From the NCBI GenBank assembly GCA_902787975.1, contig CADAIP010000003.1, forward strand, positions 121,785-185,784: a DNA stretch of 64,000 bases. Reading direction: 5' to 3'. The notes under the pieces were generated by a model. The model did not search any database. It saw only the letters and a program-made list of their open reading frames with translations, and was not told the origin of the DNA. Below are positions 25,958 through 35,562 of this stretch, in pieces; position 1 is the first letter of the stretch, and each line of letters begins with the position of its first letter. The DNA is from Oscillospiraceae bacterium (GTDB lineage Bacteria; Bacillota; Clostridia; Saccharofermentanales; Saccharofermentanaceae). The position numbers and the translations under genes are program-made.

Positions 25958-28900
25958 ATGTTAGAATTACTGATTACTGTTTTTCTGGTAGCACCTATTG
26001 CTTTCTGTATTCTTTTCATAGTTTTCTTAGTGCGTTCAATTAAACGTGGTAAGAGGATCAGAGAGCTTGAGCTGGAAGTTGCAAGGCTCAGGGCAGGAAA
26101 TACGGATGCGGCGGCTCCGTCTAAAGGTGCAGTATTTGTTCCGCTGCAGCCTTCAATAAATGCGTACGGACAGACAGAATATATCCGACTTCCTGAGATT
26201 GGGGCAACGGATAATATGCCTCAGCAACCGGCTACAATATCACAGACGCAGGCATATGTGCCTCAGTATACGGCTGCACCTCAGATGCCGGTTTATACAC
26301 CTCAGCCTGCAGTTCAGGAAGATATTCCCGGACAGGCTCCGACACCTTCGTGGGCCGTATCTCCGGAGTCCGCACAGGAAAAGCGTGTGCAGCAGATGTA
26401 CGAGAATACTCAGCCCGCAGCTCAGAAGCCTCAACGCGAAAAGTTTTTCAGCAGCATAAACATTACTTTCGGAATTGGTGTGTTGCTTCTTACTATAGTT
26501 GGCGCGACATTCATGACGGGTTCATGGCCCTGGATGACTGAAGGATTCAGAGCGGCTGCACTTATTGCTATTGTTGTTCTGGTTTACGGAATGTCTTTCT
26601 TTGCCGGTAAAGTATTAAAGCTTAAGCAGACAGAGTTTGCTTTGTATTCTCTTGCAAGTCTTTTGGGACCTATAGTCATTGTCGGAATGGGAGCATTTAA
26701 TCTTCTGGGTTCGGCATTCTCGTTTAAGGACGGAACCGGATGGCTCGTTGCGATAGTAGCTGCACTGGTCCTTGTCGTAACTTCGGTTGGCGGACGGTTT
26801 ATCTTTAAGGATGACAAAACGCAGTCGAATATTTACAGTGCAACTTTCTATATAGCGGTTACATGGCTTGTTATATTCCTTTCAGCCCAGATCGGACAGG
26901 CAAGTGAAGTCGTTAACGAGTGGAGCATGATCTGTCTGGGTCTTGCGACCATGGCGCTTGTATTCAGAATTGTAGCATTGACTAAGTTACTTGAAGATGA
27001 AGTGTTCTTTAATGTGTACTCTGAAATCATCACATATATTCCGGCAGTACTGTTGCTCTTTACGGCAGCTTTCTCAGACGGTGCGGTTTTCGGAGCAACG
27101 ATAATCGAGTTTGCAGCATTTGTATTATTTGCCAGATTCACTAAGGGACGTCAGTGGGCAAAATATCTGACACCTTTTGTCGGAATGGAAATAGTCTATT
27201 CGTGGTTTATTTTCGGTGCGGAAGAAGAAATGATCCTTACCGGATCTGTCTTAATGGCGATAATCTTCATCCTCTATGTTATCCACAAGCTTACCGGTAT
27301 TTCCACATGGTTGTCTGATATTGGTCTTGCAGTTGCGCTGGCAGGAATAACAACTGTCACGGTATTTGAAGATGCGCCGGTAATTGGTGTGATCGCTTGT
27401 ATCCTTACATTGATGATGCTGATCTTCCAGCTTCTGATCGAACCCAAGCTTGCTGAAAACGAAGAGTTGCCCGAATGGCTTTTCAGAAAGACTGTATCTC
27501 CTGTAATGCAGGTCGTGCTTTCCGTATTGAGTGCGTTGTCCTACTATATGGGAATAGTAATGATCTATTCCTCTGTTGATAACATGCCTTTCAACGGACA
27601 TCTGTTCTTTACGTTGTCCGCGCTGATACCGGTCATTGCTGCAATCGTTTTCAGGATCATCAGAAACGATGATCTGAGAGTTAAATCGGCAGGTGTTGTA
27701 TTGTCGGTCATCTCTCTTATTGCGGGATTGGTATCATGTTTTCAGTTTGTTGTGCCGAGTCATGAACTGCATATCTGGTACATGCATACAGGCATATGTT
27801 CTGCTCTTTTGACATTGGCAGTCATCGCAATGGCGGTATTCTTTATGATCAAGCCACTGAAGGAAAAGATACTTAGCGGCAGTGTTATGTTCTGGATATC
27901 TGTATGTCTGAACTCTCTGGCAATTGCGGTCTTTATGACATTGGGTTTTCTCTCTGAAAATGTATGGGCGGCTTCGAATCTTTCTGAAGAAAAAGAAGCC
28001 ATGATCTGGCAAGCTGCTTCTTTATCTTTTGTGATCCTTAATTCAGCTGCTTTTGTTGCTGCTTATTTCCTGAAGCGGAAGGGAAAAGAACTTATCTCGA
28101 AGTATTCAGCCGGTCTCAAGTATTTCTTTGCCAGCTTTGCAATGGGCTGGTTCATATTATCCTGGATACTTATCGGAACAAATTGGAAACTGCTTATCGC
28201 ATCAGTGCTCTTTGCAGTGATCCTGTCTGTATTTGATCTGCAGATCTTCTCTGTTCTTCCTGTAATTGCTGCAGAGTTTTCACTTATCGGGGAGATTGAC
28301 GGAATCCAAAACGAGAATATTTGCAATGCTCTATTATTAGGTTCCGTAATCGCAATTGCCGGTGTTGGAAGGCTCTTATTCCGCAAGAATGTATTCTCGA
28401 AAACCAGGATCGACTATTTGTCTTTGACATCCATGCTTATGCTTCTTGGCGTATTTGAAGCGGATTATGTTCCGATGATGGTATTCATGGCTTTGGCGCT
28501 CGTTGTTTTAAATTTTGCGGGAAGAATAAAGCTTAATCCGAGGATCCCCATAAGCGGGTTTGCGGCTCTTATGTGTATGGCTTTGGTTTTCCAGCCTTAT
28601 GTCGATTATCCGGACGTTATCAGCCTTGAGATAAATCTGATCCTTATTCTCGGAACGCTTCTTTTGATCTGCAGGGTGATCAAGCCTTTCGGTGTTAATG
28701 TGATGAAGTATCTCTGGTTTACTGGAGTTGCCTTGAGCATTGTTGCAGAAGGTGTGTCTGCGGGAATTACCGGGGAGGTACTTGACCTGATAGTTGTCGG
28801 TACGGCATCTTTCGGGATCTTTATATATGCGTTCATCAGAAGGAACCGCCTGTGGTTCATATTGGGAATCGTTTCAATGATATCCATCGCGGTTTACCTG

Positions 28901-29050
28901 TCGGTTGCTTTCTGGTCTTCTCTGGTATGGCTCATATACCTGCTCATTGCCGGAATCATTCTCGTTGTAATGGCTTCCGTCAATGAATGGGGAAAGCGTC
29001 ATAACAAGGACGGCAAGAAGAGAAGATTCTTTGAGGAGTGGACCTGGTAA
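25958..29050 (+). CDS. large polytopic membrane protein of unknown function
   Basis: 1030 residues from ATG 25958, eight bases after AAGGAGGA; the ORF extends upstream without a better start. One N-terminal helix (about 3-25), a coiled-coil-like stretch (GKRIRELELEVARLRAG), a Gln/Pro-rich linker (about 75-190), then twenty or more closely packed membrane helices to the end. The segment starting INITFGIGVLLLTIVGATF and FALYSLASLLGP resembles the DUF2157/DUF2339 group of many-helix proteins, with a weak match. No catalytic motif seen. Monocistronic. Confidence 0.7.
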   Translation: MLELLITVFLVAPIAFCILFIVFLVRSIKRGKRIRELELEVARLRAGNTDAAAPSKGAVFVPLQPSINAYGQTEYIRLPEIGATDNMPQQPATISQTQAYVPQYTAAPQMPVYTPQPAVQEDIPGQAPTPSWAVSPESAQEKRVQQMYENTQPAAQKPQREKFFSSINITFGIGVLLLTIVGATFMTGSWPWMTEGFRAAALIAIVVLVYGMSFFAGKVLKLKQTEFALYSLASLLGPIVIVGMGAFNLLGSAFSFKDGTGWLVAIVAALVLVVTSVGGRFIFKDDKTQSNIYSATFYIAVTWLVIFLSAQIGQASEVVNEWSMICLGLATMALVFRIVALTKLLEDEVFFNVYSEIITYIPAVLLLFTAAFSDGAVFGATIIEFAAFVLFARFTKGRQWAKYLTPFVGMEIVYSWFIFGAEEEMILTGSVLMAIIFILYVIHKLTGISTWLSDIGLAVALAGITTVTVFEDAPVIGVIACILTLMMLIFQLLIEPKLAENEELPEWLFRKTVSPVMQVVLSVLSALSYYMGIVMIYSSVDNMPFNGHLFFTLSALIPVIAAIVFRIIRNDDLRVKSAGVVLSVISLIAGLVSCFQFVVPSHELHIWYMHTGICSALLTLAVIAMAVFFMIKPLKEKILSGSVMFWISVCLNSLAIAVFMTLGFLSENVWAASNLSEEKEAMIWQAASLSFVILNSAAFVAAYFLKRKGKELISKYSAGLKYFFASFAMGWFILSWILIGTNWKLLIASVLFAVILSVFDLQIFSVLPVIAAEFSLIGEIDGIQNENICNALLLGSVIAIAGVGRLLFRKNVFSKTRIDYLSLTSMLMLLGVFEADYVPMMVFMALALVVLNFAGRIKLNPRIPISGFAALMCMALVFQPYVDYPDVISLEINLILILGTLLLICRVIKPFGVNVMKYLWFTGVALSIVAEGVSAGITGEVLDLIVVGTASFGIFIYAFIRRNRLWFILGIVSMISIAVYLSVAFWSSLVWLIYLLIAGIILVVMASVNEWGKRHNKDGKKRRFFEEWTW

Positions 29051-29129
29051 AGAATTCTGACACACAATTTTAATTTACTTATGCTTTTTGCCTTGCTAAA
29101 ATAAAGACTCGGGGAAAAAGCGAGGTTTA

Positions 29130-30317
29130 ATGTTTAAAAATGGCATAAAGAACTTAGCCGTCAAGGCGGCAGCAATGCTGTCGGCAGCCGTAATATGTGC
29201 CGGCATTGCAGGTTCATATATCAGACCCGTTGAGGTATTAGCCGACGAAGGCTTGTACCATTCTCTTTATGACGTTTTCAGGGACAGAAGTGATGACCCC
29301 GAGAATTTCATGTCCCAGGAATTGTTTATTAAAAGGATCTTCTGGAATTGCGAAGCTCTTTGGGGCATCAATTACACATATGGTGATCAGGAACACAATC
29401 TCGGTTGTGACGGATTTGTCAGTCTGGTCTTAAGAATGACTTTTGGCACTGTTTACAATTTCAGAAGTGACTGGAATGATTACTGGGCCAAGTATGATTA
29501 CCACGAGGAACACATAGTTGCGGCGAGCTATGTCGATCAGTATGAGGTATTCAGACCCGGCGGAACCTCGGTTACATGGCTTTATCACAATTACGTAAAT
29601 GAGATCGTTGAACCACTCGATGACAGAAAAATGGTCGAGTGCATGGATAATGAAGAATGGATCGAATATCTTGATGATATCGGTGCCCAGCCGGGAGACA
29701 TCATGTTCTGGGATGAAGATGATGATAATGAATTCTGGACTCACATAAGCATTTATGCCGGCATCGAAGACGGTGAAGCGATAATGTGGCATGCATCTTC
29801 TGTTAAAGGTTATGTATGCAAACAGAGCCTCGAAGAGATCACGTTAAACAACCAGTTTCTGGATTATTGTACCATTGTGCCGATGACAGACAGGCCTGCA
29901 AGAGCAGGTCTTTGTGTCGATGCGGGAAGTGACAATAACGATTGTACGTATTCAGTATATTGGGATCTCAGTTGTGATTACTTTATCGGACGCATAAGCA
30001 GCGGATGTTCTTTGGAGGAACAGGAATATCTTGATGATTTCGCGCTCTATCCCAACTATGATCATACGGCATATGAACGCAAGTTGATCTTAAGGAAAGA
30101 AGTGACGCCTTATACCCCTGACGGCTCGGAAAGTCCGTATGATGGCGAGACGATGTTTTATCTTTTCATCACGATCGAACCTTATGACGACCAGAAGGGC
30201 TTACTTAAGTATTCGGTATATGGTGTTGACAGTATCCGGTATTACGGTGGCGGCGAGATAAAAGATTATGACTACCGCAATGGAGAACCCGTAATCACGC
30301 TGACTGACTTCAGGTAG
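29130..30317 (+). CDS. secreted NlpC/P60-like cysteine hydrolase
   Basis: 395 residues. Signal peptide (about 1-38, ending VLADEG). The next 220 residues look like an NlpC/P60-type papain fold: candidate nucleophile Cys in LGCDGFVSLV (about 93), a GDIMFW strand near 190 and candidate His in FWTHISIYAG (about 207), with a third polar residue possibly in MWHASS. NlpC/P60 enzymes cut peptidoglycan stem peptides; here the large acidic insertion between Cys and His is unusual. The C-terminal 140 residues are of unknown fold. No cell-wall-binding repeat is visible. A terminator follows. Confidence 0.65.
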   Translation: MFKNGIKNLAVKAAAMLSAAVICAGIAGSYIRPVEVLADEGLYHSLYDVFRDRSDDPENFMSQELFIKRIFWNCEALWGINYTYGDQEHNLGCDGFVSLVLRMTFGTVYNFRSDWNDYWAKYDYHEEHIVAASYVDQYEVFRPGGTSVTWLYHNYVNEIVEPLDDRKMVECMDNEEWIEYLDDIGAQPGDIMFWDEDDDNEFWTHISIYAGIEDGEAIMWHASSVKGYVCKQSLEEITLNNQFLDYCTIVPMTDRPARAGLCVDAGSDNNDCTYSVYWDLSCDYFIGRISSGCSLEEQEYLDDFALYPNYDHTAYERKLILRKEVTPYTPDGSESPYDGETMFYLFITIEPYDDQKGLLKYSVYGVDSIRYYGGGEIKDYDYRNGEPVITLTDFR

Positions 30318-30331
30318 AATAAAATATTTTT

Positions 30332-30373
30332 GAGGGGCTGTCCCGCATCCAAAATCGGGCCGGCCCTCTTTTT
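30332..30373 (+). terminator. intrinsic terminator
   Basis: GAGGG-C-TG-CCCG type stem: the arm 30332-30345 pairs with 30356-30368 (CGGGCCGGCCCTC), followed by five T. Confidence 0.8.
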
Positions 30374-30482
30374 ATTACATATTTGTAATTTTTCTAGCTT
30401 GTCTTTTTATACTATAATATGCTCGTGTTTAGCTAATGATTAAAGTCGATATTTATCGGCATCTGATGGGGAGGAGCACTTT

Positions 30483-33056
30483 ATGGATTTTCTCGCAAAG
30501 ACTAGTGATGCGATTACAGATCTGGAACAGAGACATGCGAACACCGTAAGGGAACTTGCAAGTGAGTGTTTGGTCCTCCTTGAAAATGACGGCGCTCTTC
30601 CCATAAGAAATCCGGGAAGGATCGCCGTATTCGGAAATGGTGCAAGACACACTGTCCAGGGCGGCGGCGGATCCGGCGAAGTAAACACAAGATTCAATGT
30701 CAGTATCTGCGACGGACTTATAGACGCAGGTTTTGAGATCGCATCAAACGGCTGGCTCGACAGATATGATGAGATCTACGATTCAAGCATTAAGGCTTAT
30801 ATGGATAAGGTCGAGAGCATTGCCAGAGAAAGAGGCGTTCCTGCGACCAGCGTATATTTCGAGATGGCATTTGAAGCTCCCGTAATGCCAAATATCACTG
30901 AAGAGGATGTTGCGCAGGCTTCATGCGATACAGCTGTTTTTGTAATTTCACGTGATTCAACGGAAGGCAGAGACAGAAAGCCTGAAAAGGGTGATTACTA
31001 CCTCACGGATGAGGAAGAATACAATCTTGATTTCCTTGCATATCATTTTGATAAGATCATCGTACTTCTCAATGTCGGTGGTGTTATCGACATGTCAAAG
31101 TTAAAGCACCGCCGCGGCGTTAATGCGATTCTGCTCGTAGGCCAGATCGGAAACCAGACAGGTTACGTCGTTGCAGATTGTATTACCGGCAAGACAAATC
31201 CTTCAGGCAAGCTCGTTGATACATGGGCAAGATACTATGAAGACTATCCGTGTTCTAACGAATTTTCGGGACTCGACGGAAATACAGATGACGAGTTCTA
31301 CAGAGAAGGAATCTATGTGGGATACAGATATTTCGATTCATTCGGAATCATGCCTTTGTATCCTTTCGGATACGGTAAATCCTATACGACATTCAGCAAT
31401 GAAGTTATCAGCGTTACCCAGGAAGGAACCGATATCAAGATTTGGGTAAAGGTTACCAATACAGGTACTGAATTTGCAGGTAAGCAGGTAATCCAGGTTT
31501 ATTTCTCCGCACCTGAAGGAGAGGTTGACAGACCTTATCAGGAACTAGCGGGTTATGCCAAGTCCGATCTTATCTATCCCGGCGAGAGCATGAATGTGGA
31601 AGTTGTGTTCCCGATCGATAACTTTGCCTGCTACGATGACGATTATCCGGCAAGGGTCATTCTCGGAGGCGATTACATCATCAGAGTCGGTACAAGCTCA
31701 CGTGAGACAAAGATCGAAGCAGTCTTAACTGTTCCTGAGACAGTCATCAAGGAGAAGTACACAAGACTTCTCGAAGACGATCCGAGATATGCTTTTGAAG
31801 ACATGACAAATCCCGGTACCGGCAAGGCTGCACATCAGGCTGTTGAAGACGCGCAGCTTGCGGCATGCACAAGAAGATTCACACTCGATATGTCCCGCAT
31901 CAGAAGAAGCGTTATCAGATACAGAGGCGTTACCGAGACTCATATCGATCAGAGAAGAGATGAAGTGCTTACATTAGGTTCAGTAATCGGACGCAATGCA
32001 GGTGTTGCTGAACTCGTTGCACAGTTCTCATTGGAAGAGCTTTCGGAGCTTCTTGTCGGTAATTACATCAAGGAAGGATTCGAGGATATCGTTTTCTCTT
32101 CCGCAATGCATGTTCCGGGTGCTGCTGCCGAGACAACATCGCGCTTTGAACATTCAAGAAGGATCAAGCCTCTCGTTATGGCTGACGGTCCTGCAGGATT
32201 AAGACTCCAGCCTCACTTTAAGGCCACAAAGGACGGCGACCTCTTAAGAGGCGGTGAGATGTTCGGCCTAATCAGAAATGAGTTCCCTGAAGACACACCT
32301 GCTGATGCAATTGATTACTATCAGTACTGCACCATGATCCCGGTTGCAACGGCGCTTGCATGCAGCTGGAACCTGAAGCTTATCGAAAAGCTTGGCCGTC
32401 TGGTTGGCGAAGAGATGGAAGAATACGGAGTTCATCTCTGGCTTGCTCCCGGCATGAATATTCACAGAAATCCTTTGTGCGGAAGAAACTTCGAATACTA
32501 TTCCGAAGATCCGCTCGTTACAGGTCTTTGTGCTGCGGCTGATACATTGGGTGTACAGTCTGTTGACGGCAAGGGCGTAACGATAAAGCATTTCGCATGC
32601 AACAACCAGGAAGACAACAGAATGTTCAGCAACTCTCACGTTTCAGTAAGAGCTCTGCGCGACATATACCTGAGAGGATTTGAGATTGCAGTCAAGCTTG
32701 CACAGCCTTTCTGTGTAATGTGTTCTTACAATCTCCTCAACGGAATACATACAGCAAACAATTACGAGCTTCTCCAAAGCGTGCTCAGAGATGAGTGGGA
32801 CTATGAAGGTGCTGTTATGACCGACTGGTTCTCTTCATTCGAAGATGTAGAGTTCTTAGGTTATGATGAGAAGAACCTTAAGTATCCGCCGGCATTCTCG
32901 AGATTGTGTGTATATGCGGGATGCGACATGCAGATGCCCGGATGCGCAAAGAATGCAGAGGATATCGTTACCGCAGTCCATAACGGCAGACTTACGTTAA
33001 GTGATGTCCAGAACGCCGCGATGAATGTGATACGCCTTGCGATCAAATGCTTGTAA
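30483..33056 (+). CDS. glycoside hydrolase family 3 beta-glucosidase, permuted domain order
   Basis: 857 residues, no signal peptide, so intracellular. The domain order is reversed relative to most GH3 enzymes: the alpha/beta sandwich domain comes first (about 20-265, with SRDSTEGRDRKP bearing the usual acid/base Glu region), then a fibronectin III-like domain (about 310-420), then the TIM-barrel catalytic domain (about 520-855). The barrel has DGPAGLRL, APGMNIHRNPLCGRNFEYYSEDP and the nucleophile Asp in VMTDWF (about 779). This permuted form is known from Ruminococcus and Butyrivibrio. It would hydrolyse cellodextrins or other beta-glucosides taken up by the cell. GGGGAGG precedes the ATG. 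Confidence 0.9.
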   Translation: MDFLAKTSDAITDLEQRHANTVRELASECLVLLENDGALPIRNPGRIAVFGNGARHTVQGGGGSGEVNTRFNVSICDGLIDAGFEIASNGWLDRYDEIYDSSIKAYMDKVESIARERGVPATSVYFEMAFEAPVMPNITEEDVAQASCDTAVFVISRDSTEGRDRKPEKGDYYLTDEEEYNLDFLAYHFDKIIVLLNVGGVIDMSKLKHRRGVNAILLVGQIGNQTGYVVADCITGKTNPSGKLVDTWARYYEDYPCSNEFSGLDGNTDDEFYREGIYVGYRYFDSFGIMPLYPFGYGKSYTTFSNEVISVTQEGTDIKIWVKVTNTGTEFAGKQVIQVYFSAPEGEVDRPYQELAGYAKSDLIYPGESMNVEVVFPIDNFACYDDDYPARVILGGDYIIRVGTSSRETKIEAVLTVPETVIKEKYTRLLEDDPRYAFEDMTNPGTGKAAHQAVEDAQLAACTRRFTLDMSRIRRSVIRYRGVTETHIDQRRDEVLTLGSVIGRNAGVAELVAQFSLEELSELLVGNYIKEGFEDIVFSSAMHVPGAAAETTSRFEHSRRIKPLVMADGPAGLRLQPHFKATKDGDLLRGGEMFGLIRNEFPEDTPADAIDYYQYCTMIPVATALACSWNLKLIEKLGRLVGEEMEEYGVHLWLAPGMNIHRNPLCGRNFEYYSEDPLVTGLCAAADTLGVQSVDGKGVTIKHFACNNQEDNRMFSNSHVSVRALRDIYLRGFEIAVKLAQPFCVMCSYNLLNGIHTANNYELLQSVLRDEWDYEGAVMTDWFSSFEDVEFLGYDEKNLKYPPAFSRLCVYAGCDMQMPGCAKNAEDIVTAVHNGRLTLSDVQNAAMNVIRLAIKCL

Positions 33057-33067
33057 ACAGGAGTTAA

Positions 33068-34420
33068 ATGAACGAAGTATTTGATTCGGAATATATAAAA
33101 GTTGAGTACAGGAAGGACGAGAATATCGTCCTTGTTGTATTGAAGGGCCAGGTCAAAAGAGACGATTTCAGAACCCCCATGATGCATGCCGCAGATATGG
33201 TCATGAGATATTCGTGCAAGAGCATGACGGTTGATTTCAGGGCAGATCCCGGTATCAGCGAAAATGATATTATCTGGAGCAAGAAGGTCCTCCTTGCCAA
33301 TCTTAAAAAGAGCGGACTTGAAAATCTTGTGCTCATTGATTCCGAAGGACTTGAAATCGTTAAGAAAGCAGCTGCATTCTGCGAAGGAAGATTTAATACT
33401 GTTATTCGTGACAATACTGATAAAGCTTCAGATGATCCTTCTTCTCAGGAGACAGAGAGTGCTGAAGATAAGTTTGCGTCCATGACACGCGAACAGGCAC
33501 TGGAATATATGGGCCTTGATGCTGATGCAGACATTAAGGTAATAGATGACCGCTTCTGGCAGATGTCCAAGCATTACAGAGGCAAGGATGATCCGGAATC
33601 CGTTAAGATGGAAGAAGAGATCTCTGCGGTTTATGACATCGCTTCAGGCAGACGTGAAAGAAGGATCAAGGAAGAAGAACGCAGGATATCCGAACCGAAG
33701 TATTTCGGCAGATATAAGAGCGACTGGAATAATATTATCCATTACAACTGGAAGAATTTCGTTTTCGGAATCATCATTGCCATAGCCGCTATCGCTGTCA
33801 TCATCGGTGTGGCAACAAATGTCAGATCAGATTGTACTATCGTCGTTTTCGGCCACATGAGGCTGGACGATACATACATGCGTGAAGTTCTTATAGCGGA
33901 CGGCATTAAGAGCCCTTACATAGGCATGGCCGACCTTGTTGTTCCGAACGATCAGGACATTCCTGCACAGGACTATGGAAACGAGACGTTCAATGCGATG
34001 TTCTATATGGATCCCGATGTAATGATCTCTGATAAGGAATCCTACTGCTATTATTTCAGCACATTCAAGGATCTCGGTCCGCTCTATGACAGAATCATGG
34101 ACGGCCTTACAGATGAGGCAAAGGCGGGTGTCATTCCTGTCTACATGACTGAGCAGCAGGCAGCTGATTATAACAACAGGCTTATGCTGGAAAACGGAGT
34201 GCTCGATGCAGATCTGAACGATCCTTCGCAGTTTTCTGATACGCCTGTATTGATCGGTATTGAGATCGTCGATGAGGATGTTTGTGCAAGACTTGGTATC
34301 GAAGCAAAGTGGAAGTCAGGAAAGACTTCTCTTGTTTTCGGTCAGTGTTCTAACAGTAAAAATGACGACCAGGCAGTTCAGGTGATCACGGACCTGATCA
34401 ATGCGGCCTTTGCAGATTAA
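33068..34420 (+). CDS. STAS-like / degenerate J-domain membrane protein of unknown function
   Basis: 450 residues. An N-terminal alpha/beta domain (about 1-115) resembles STAS/SpoIIAA-like domains. A helical segment (about 140-205) has the layout of a J-domain but reads HYRGKDDP where an HPD motif is expected, so DnaK stimulation is unlikely. One membrane helix (about 228-250) is followed by a C-terminal domain of about 200 residues, probably outside the cell. Starts 11 bases after the GH3 stop with GGAG upstream, so probably co-transcribed. No named family fits the whole protein. Confidence 0.6.
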   Translation: MNEVFDSEYIKVEYRKDENIVLVVLKGQVKRDDFRTPMMHAADMVMRYSCKSMTVDFRADPGISENDIIWSKKVLLANLKKSGLENLVLIDSEGLEIVKKAAAFCEGRFNTVIRDNTDKASDDPSSQETESAEDKFASMTREQALEYMGLDADADIKVIDDRFWQMSKHYRGKDDPESVKMEEEISAVYDIASGRRERRIKEEERRISEPKYFGRYKSDWNNIIHYNWKNFVFGIIIAIAAIAVIIGVATNVRSDCTIVVFGHMRLDDTYMREVLIADGIKSPYIGMADLVVPNDQDIPAQDYGNETFNAMFYMDPDVMISDKESYCYYFSTFKDLGPLYDRIMDGLTDEAKAGVIPVYMTEQQAADYNNRLMLENGVLDADLNDPSQFSDTPVLIGIEIVDEDVCARLGIEAKWKSGKTSLVFGQCSNSKNDDQAVQVITDLINAAFAD

Positions 34421-34423
34421 TTG

Positions 34424-35164
34424 TCAGGTCATTCCGGTAGCAGCGAAAAGCAGTTTTAATTCTGATTCGTCAAGCGGTCTGAACGTGCCGCAGGAATCAA
34501 GCTCTCTGCTTATCTTTATTCCGGCAAGTTCTATCCTTCGAAGTGCCGTGACTTCCTTATTGAAGTTTGCAAATATCCTTCTGACCTCGTGAGTTTTTCC
34601 TTCGTGAAGAGTAAGAAGGGCCTGGGAAAAGCCGTCTTCTGAAGATTCTATTACTTTCAGGTCAGCCGGAGCGATCTGCTCTGCATATCCTTTATCCCTT
34701 ATGGTGAATCCTTTTGCGACCGTGGCAATCTCTTCTTCGGTCCATGCAAGGCCTCTGAATGTAGCAAGGTAGATCTTCGGAACTTCGTATTTGGGTGACT
34801 GGAGCCGGTGTGAGAGCTCTCCGTCATTGGTGATTATGAGAAGTCCTGATGTATGGTAATCGAGTCTTCCGACGGGAGAAAGCTTTTTGGACATAAGTTC
34901 GGAGGGAATGTAATCTGCGACGCAGGGGAGACGCTTGTCTTCCATTGCGGTAAGAACTCCATCCGGTTTATCAAGAAGATAGTAGAGCTTTGTCTGACAG
35001 TTGATGGGCTCGCCATCGTAGATGATCGAATCGTTTTCGGACACGTGGAAAGAAGCATCGGTAATGACGGCGCCGTTTACCAGGACGCTGCCTTTGGAGA
35101 TCTTATCCCTGACTTGTGATCTTGTGCCTAAACCGCTGTTGGCGAGTAATCTGTCGAGTCTCAT
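34424..35164 (-). CDS. RsuA/RluB/E/F-family rRNA pseudouridine synthase
   Basis: 246 residues from ATG 35164 (MRLDRLLANSGLGTRSQV); longer in-frame starts lie beyond the promoter. N-terminal S4 RNA-binding domain (about 1-60), then the pseudouridine synthase domain with catalytic Asp in GRLDYHTSGLLI (about 104) and late HEVRRIFANFN. Modifies a uridine in 16S or 23S rRNA; the exact site cannot be assigned. No Shine-Dalgarno sequence is present, and a TATAAT lies six bases before the ATG, suggesting a leaderless mRNA. Convergent with the STAS/J-like gene, ends only four bases apart. Confidence 0.85.
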   Translation of the reverse strand: MRLDRLLANSGLGTRSQVRDKISKGSVLVNGAVITDASFHVSENDSIIYDGEPINCQTKLYYLLDKPDGVLTAMEDKRLPCVADYIPSELMSKKLSPVGRLDYHTSGLLIITNDGELSHRLQSPKYEVPKIYLATFRGLAWTEEEIATVAKGFTIRDKGYAEQIAPADLKVIESSEDGFSQALLTLHEGKTHEVRRIFANFNKEVTALRRIELAGIKISRELDSCGTFRPLDESELKLLFAATGMT

Positions 35165-35170
35165 GAGAAT

Positions 35171-35192
35171 ATTATAACGCATGCTGTATAAT
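35171..35192. promoter_or_regulatory. divergent -10 elements between the rsuA-type and Smr genes
   Basis: TATAAT on the minus strand (35176-35171) and TATAAT on the plus strand (35187-35192) face away from each other, ten bases apart. The minus one ends six bases before the rsuA-type ATG. Confidence 0.6.
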
Positions 35193-35215
35193 TGGATATA
35201 TTCAAGAGGTGACAG

Positions 35216-35554
35216 ATGCAGATCATTAATATCGAACAGGGACATCCTACGGTTCAGCAGGCAATGGTCAAGCTCCAGAACGGCATATACCGCGCGAGAG
35301 CCTCAGGCCAGCCTTTTGCCAAGATCGTGCACGGCTACGGCTCTTCAGGAACCGGCGGCGCGATCAAGCAGGCGATAGGACTTGAGCTCCGCAAGTATGT
35401 TGCCCGCGGTATGATCAAGTCTTATTGTCCGGGTGAGGATTTCGGACCTTTCTCATCTGCAGGACGCGACATGAGCGCAAAGCACCCGGTGGTCTCACGA
35501 GACCGCGACTGGGGTTTACATAATGACGGCATTACCGTCGTAATGTTCAAGTGA
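35216..35554 (+). CDS. Smr-domain protein
   Basis: 112 residues, essentially one Smr (MutS2 C-terminal-type) domain. The diagnostic stretch KIVHGYGSSGTGGAIKQAIG (about 38-57) contains the HGxGxG-like nuclease loop. Free-standing Smr domains are DNA or RNA nicking nucleases or binding modules; the usual first LDLHG-type motif is not obvious here. AGAGGTGA precedes the ATG; the stop overlaps the region of the uracil-DNA glycosylase start, so the two genes are probably an operon. Confidence 0.7.
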   Translation: MQIINIEQGHPTVQQAMVKLQNGIYRARASGQPFAKIVHGYGSSGTGGAIKQAIGLELRKYVARGMIKSYCPGEDFGPFSSAGRDMSAKHPVVSRDRDWGLHNDGITVVMFK

Positions 35555-35562
35555 GGGTTAAT

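Noticed and set aside
30420..30480. CGATATTTATCG hairpin before the GH3 gene as a riboswitch
   Set aside because: Too short and without conserved riboswitch elements.
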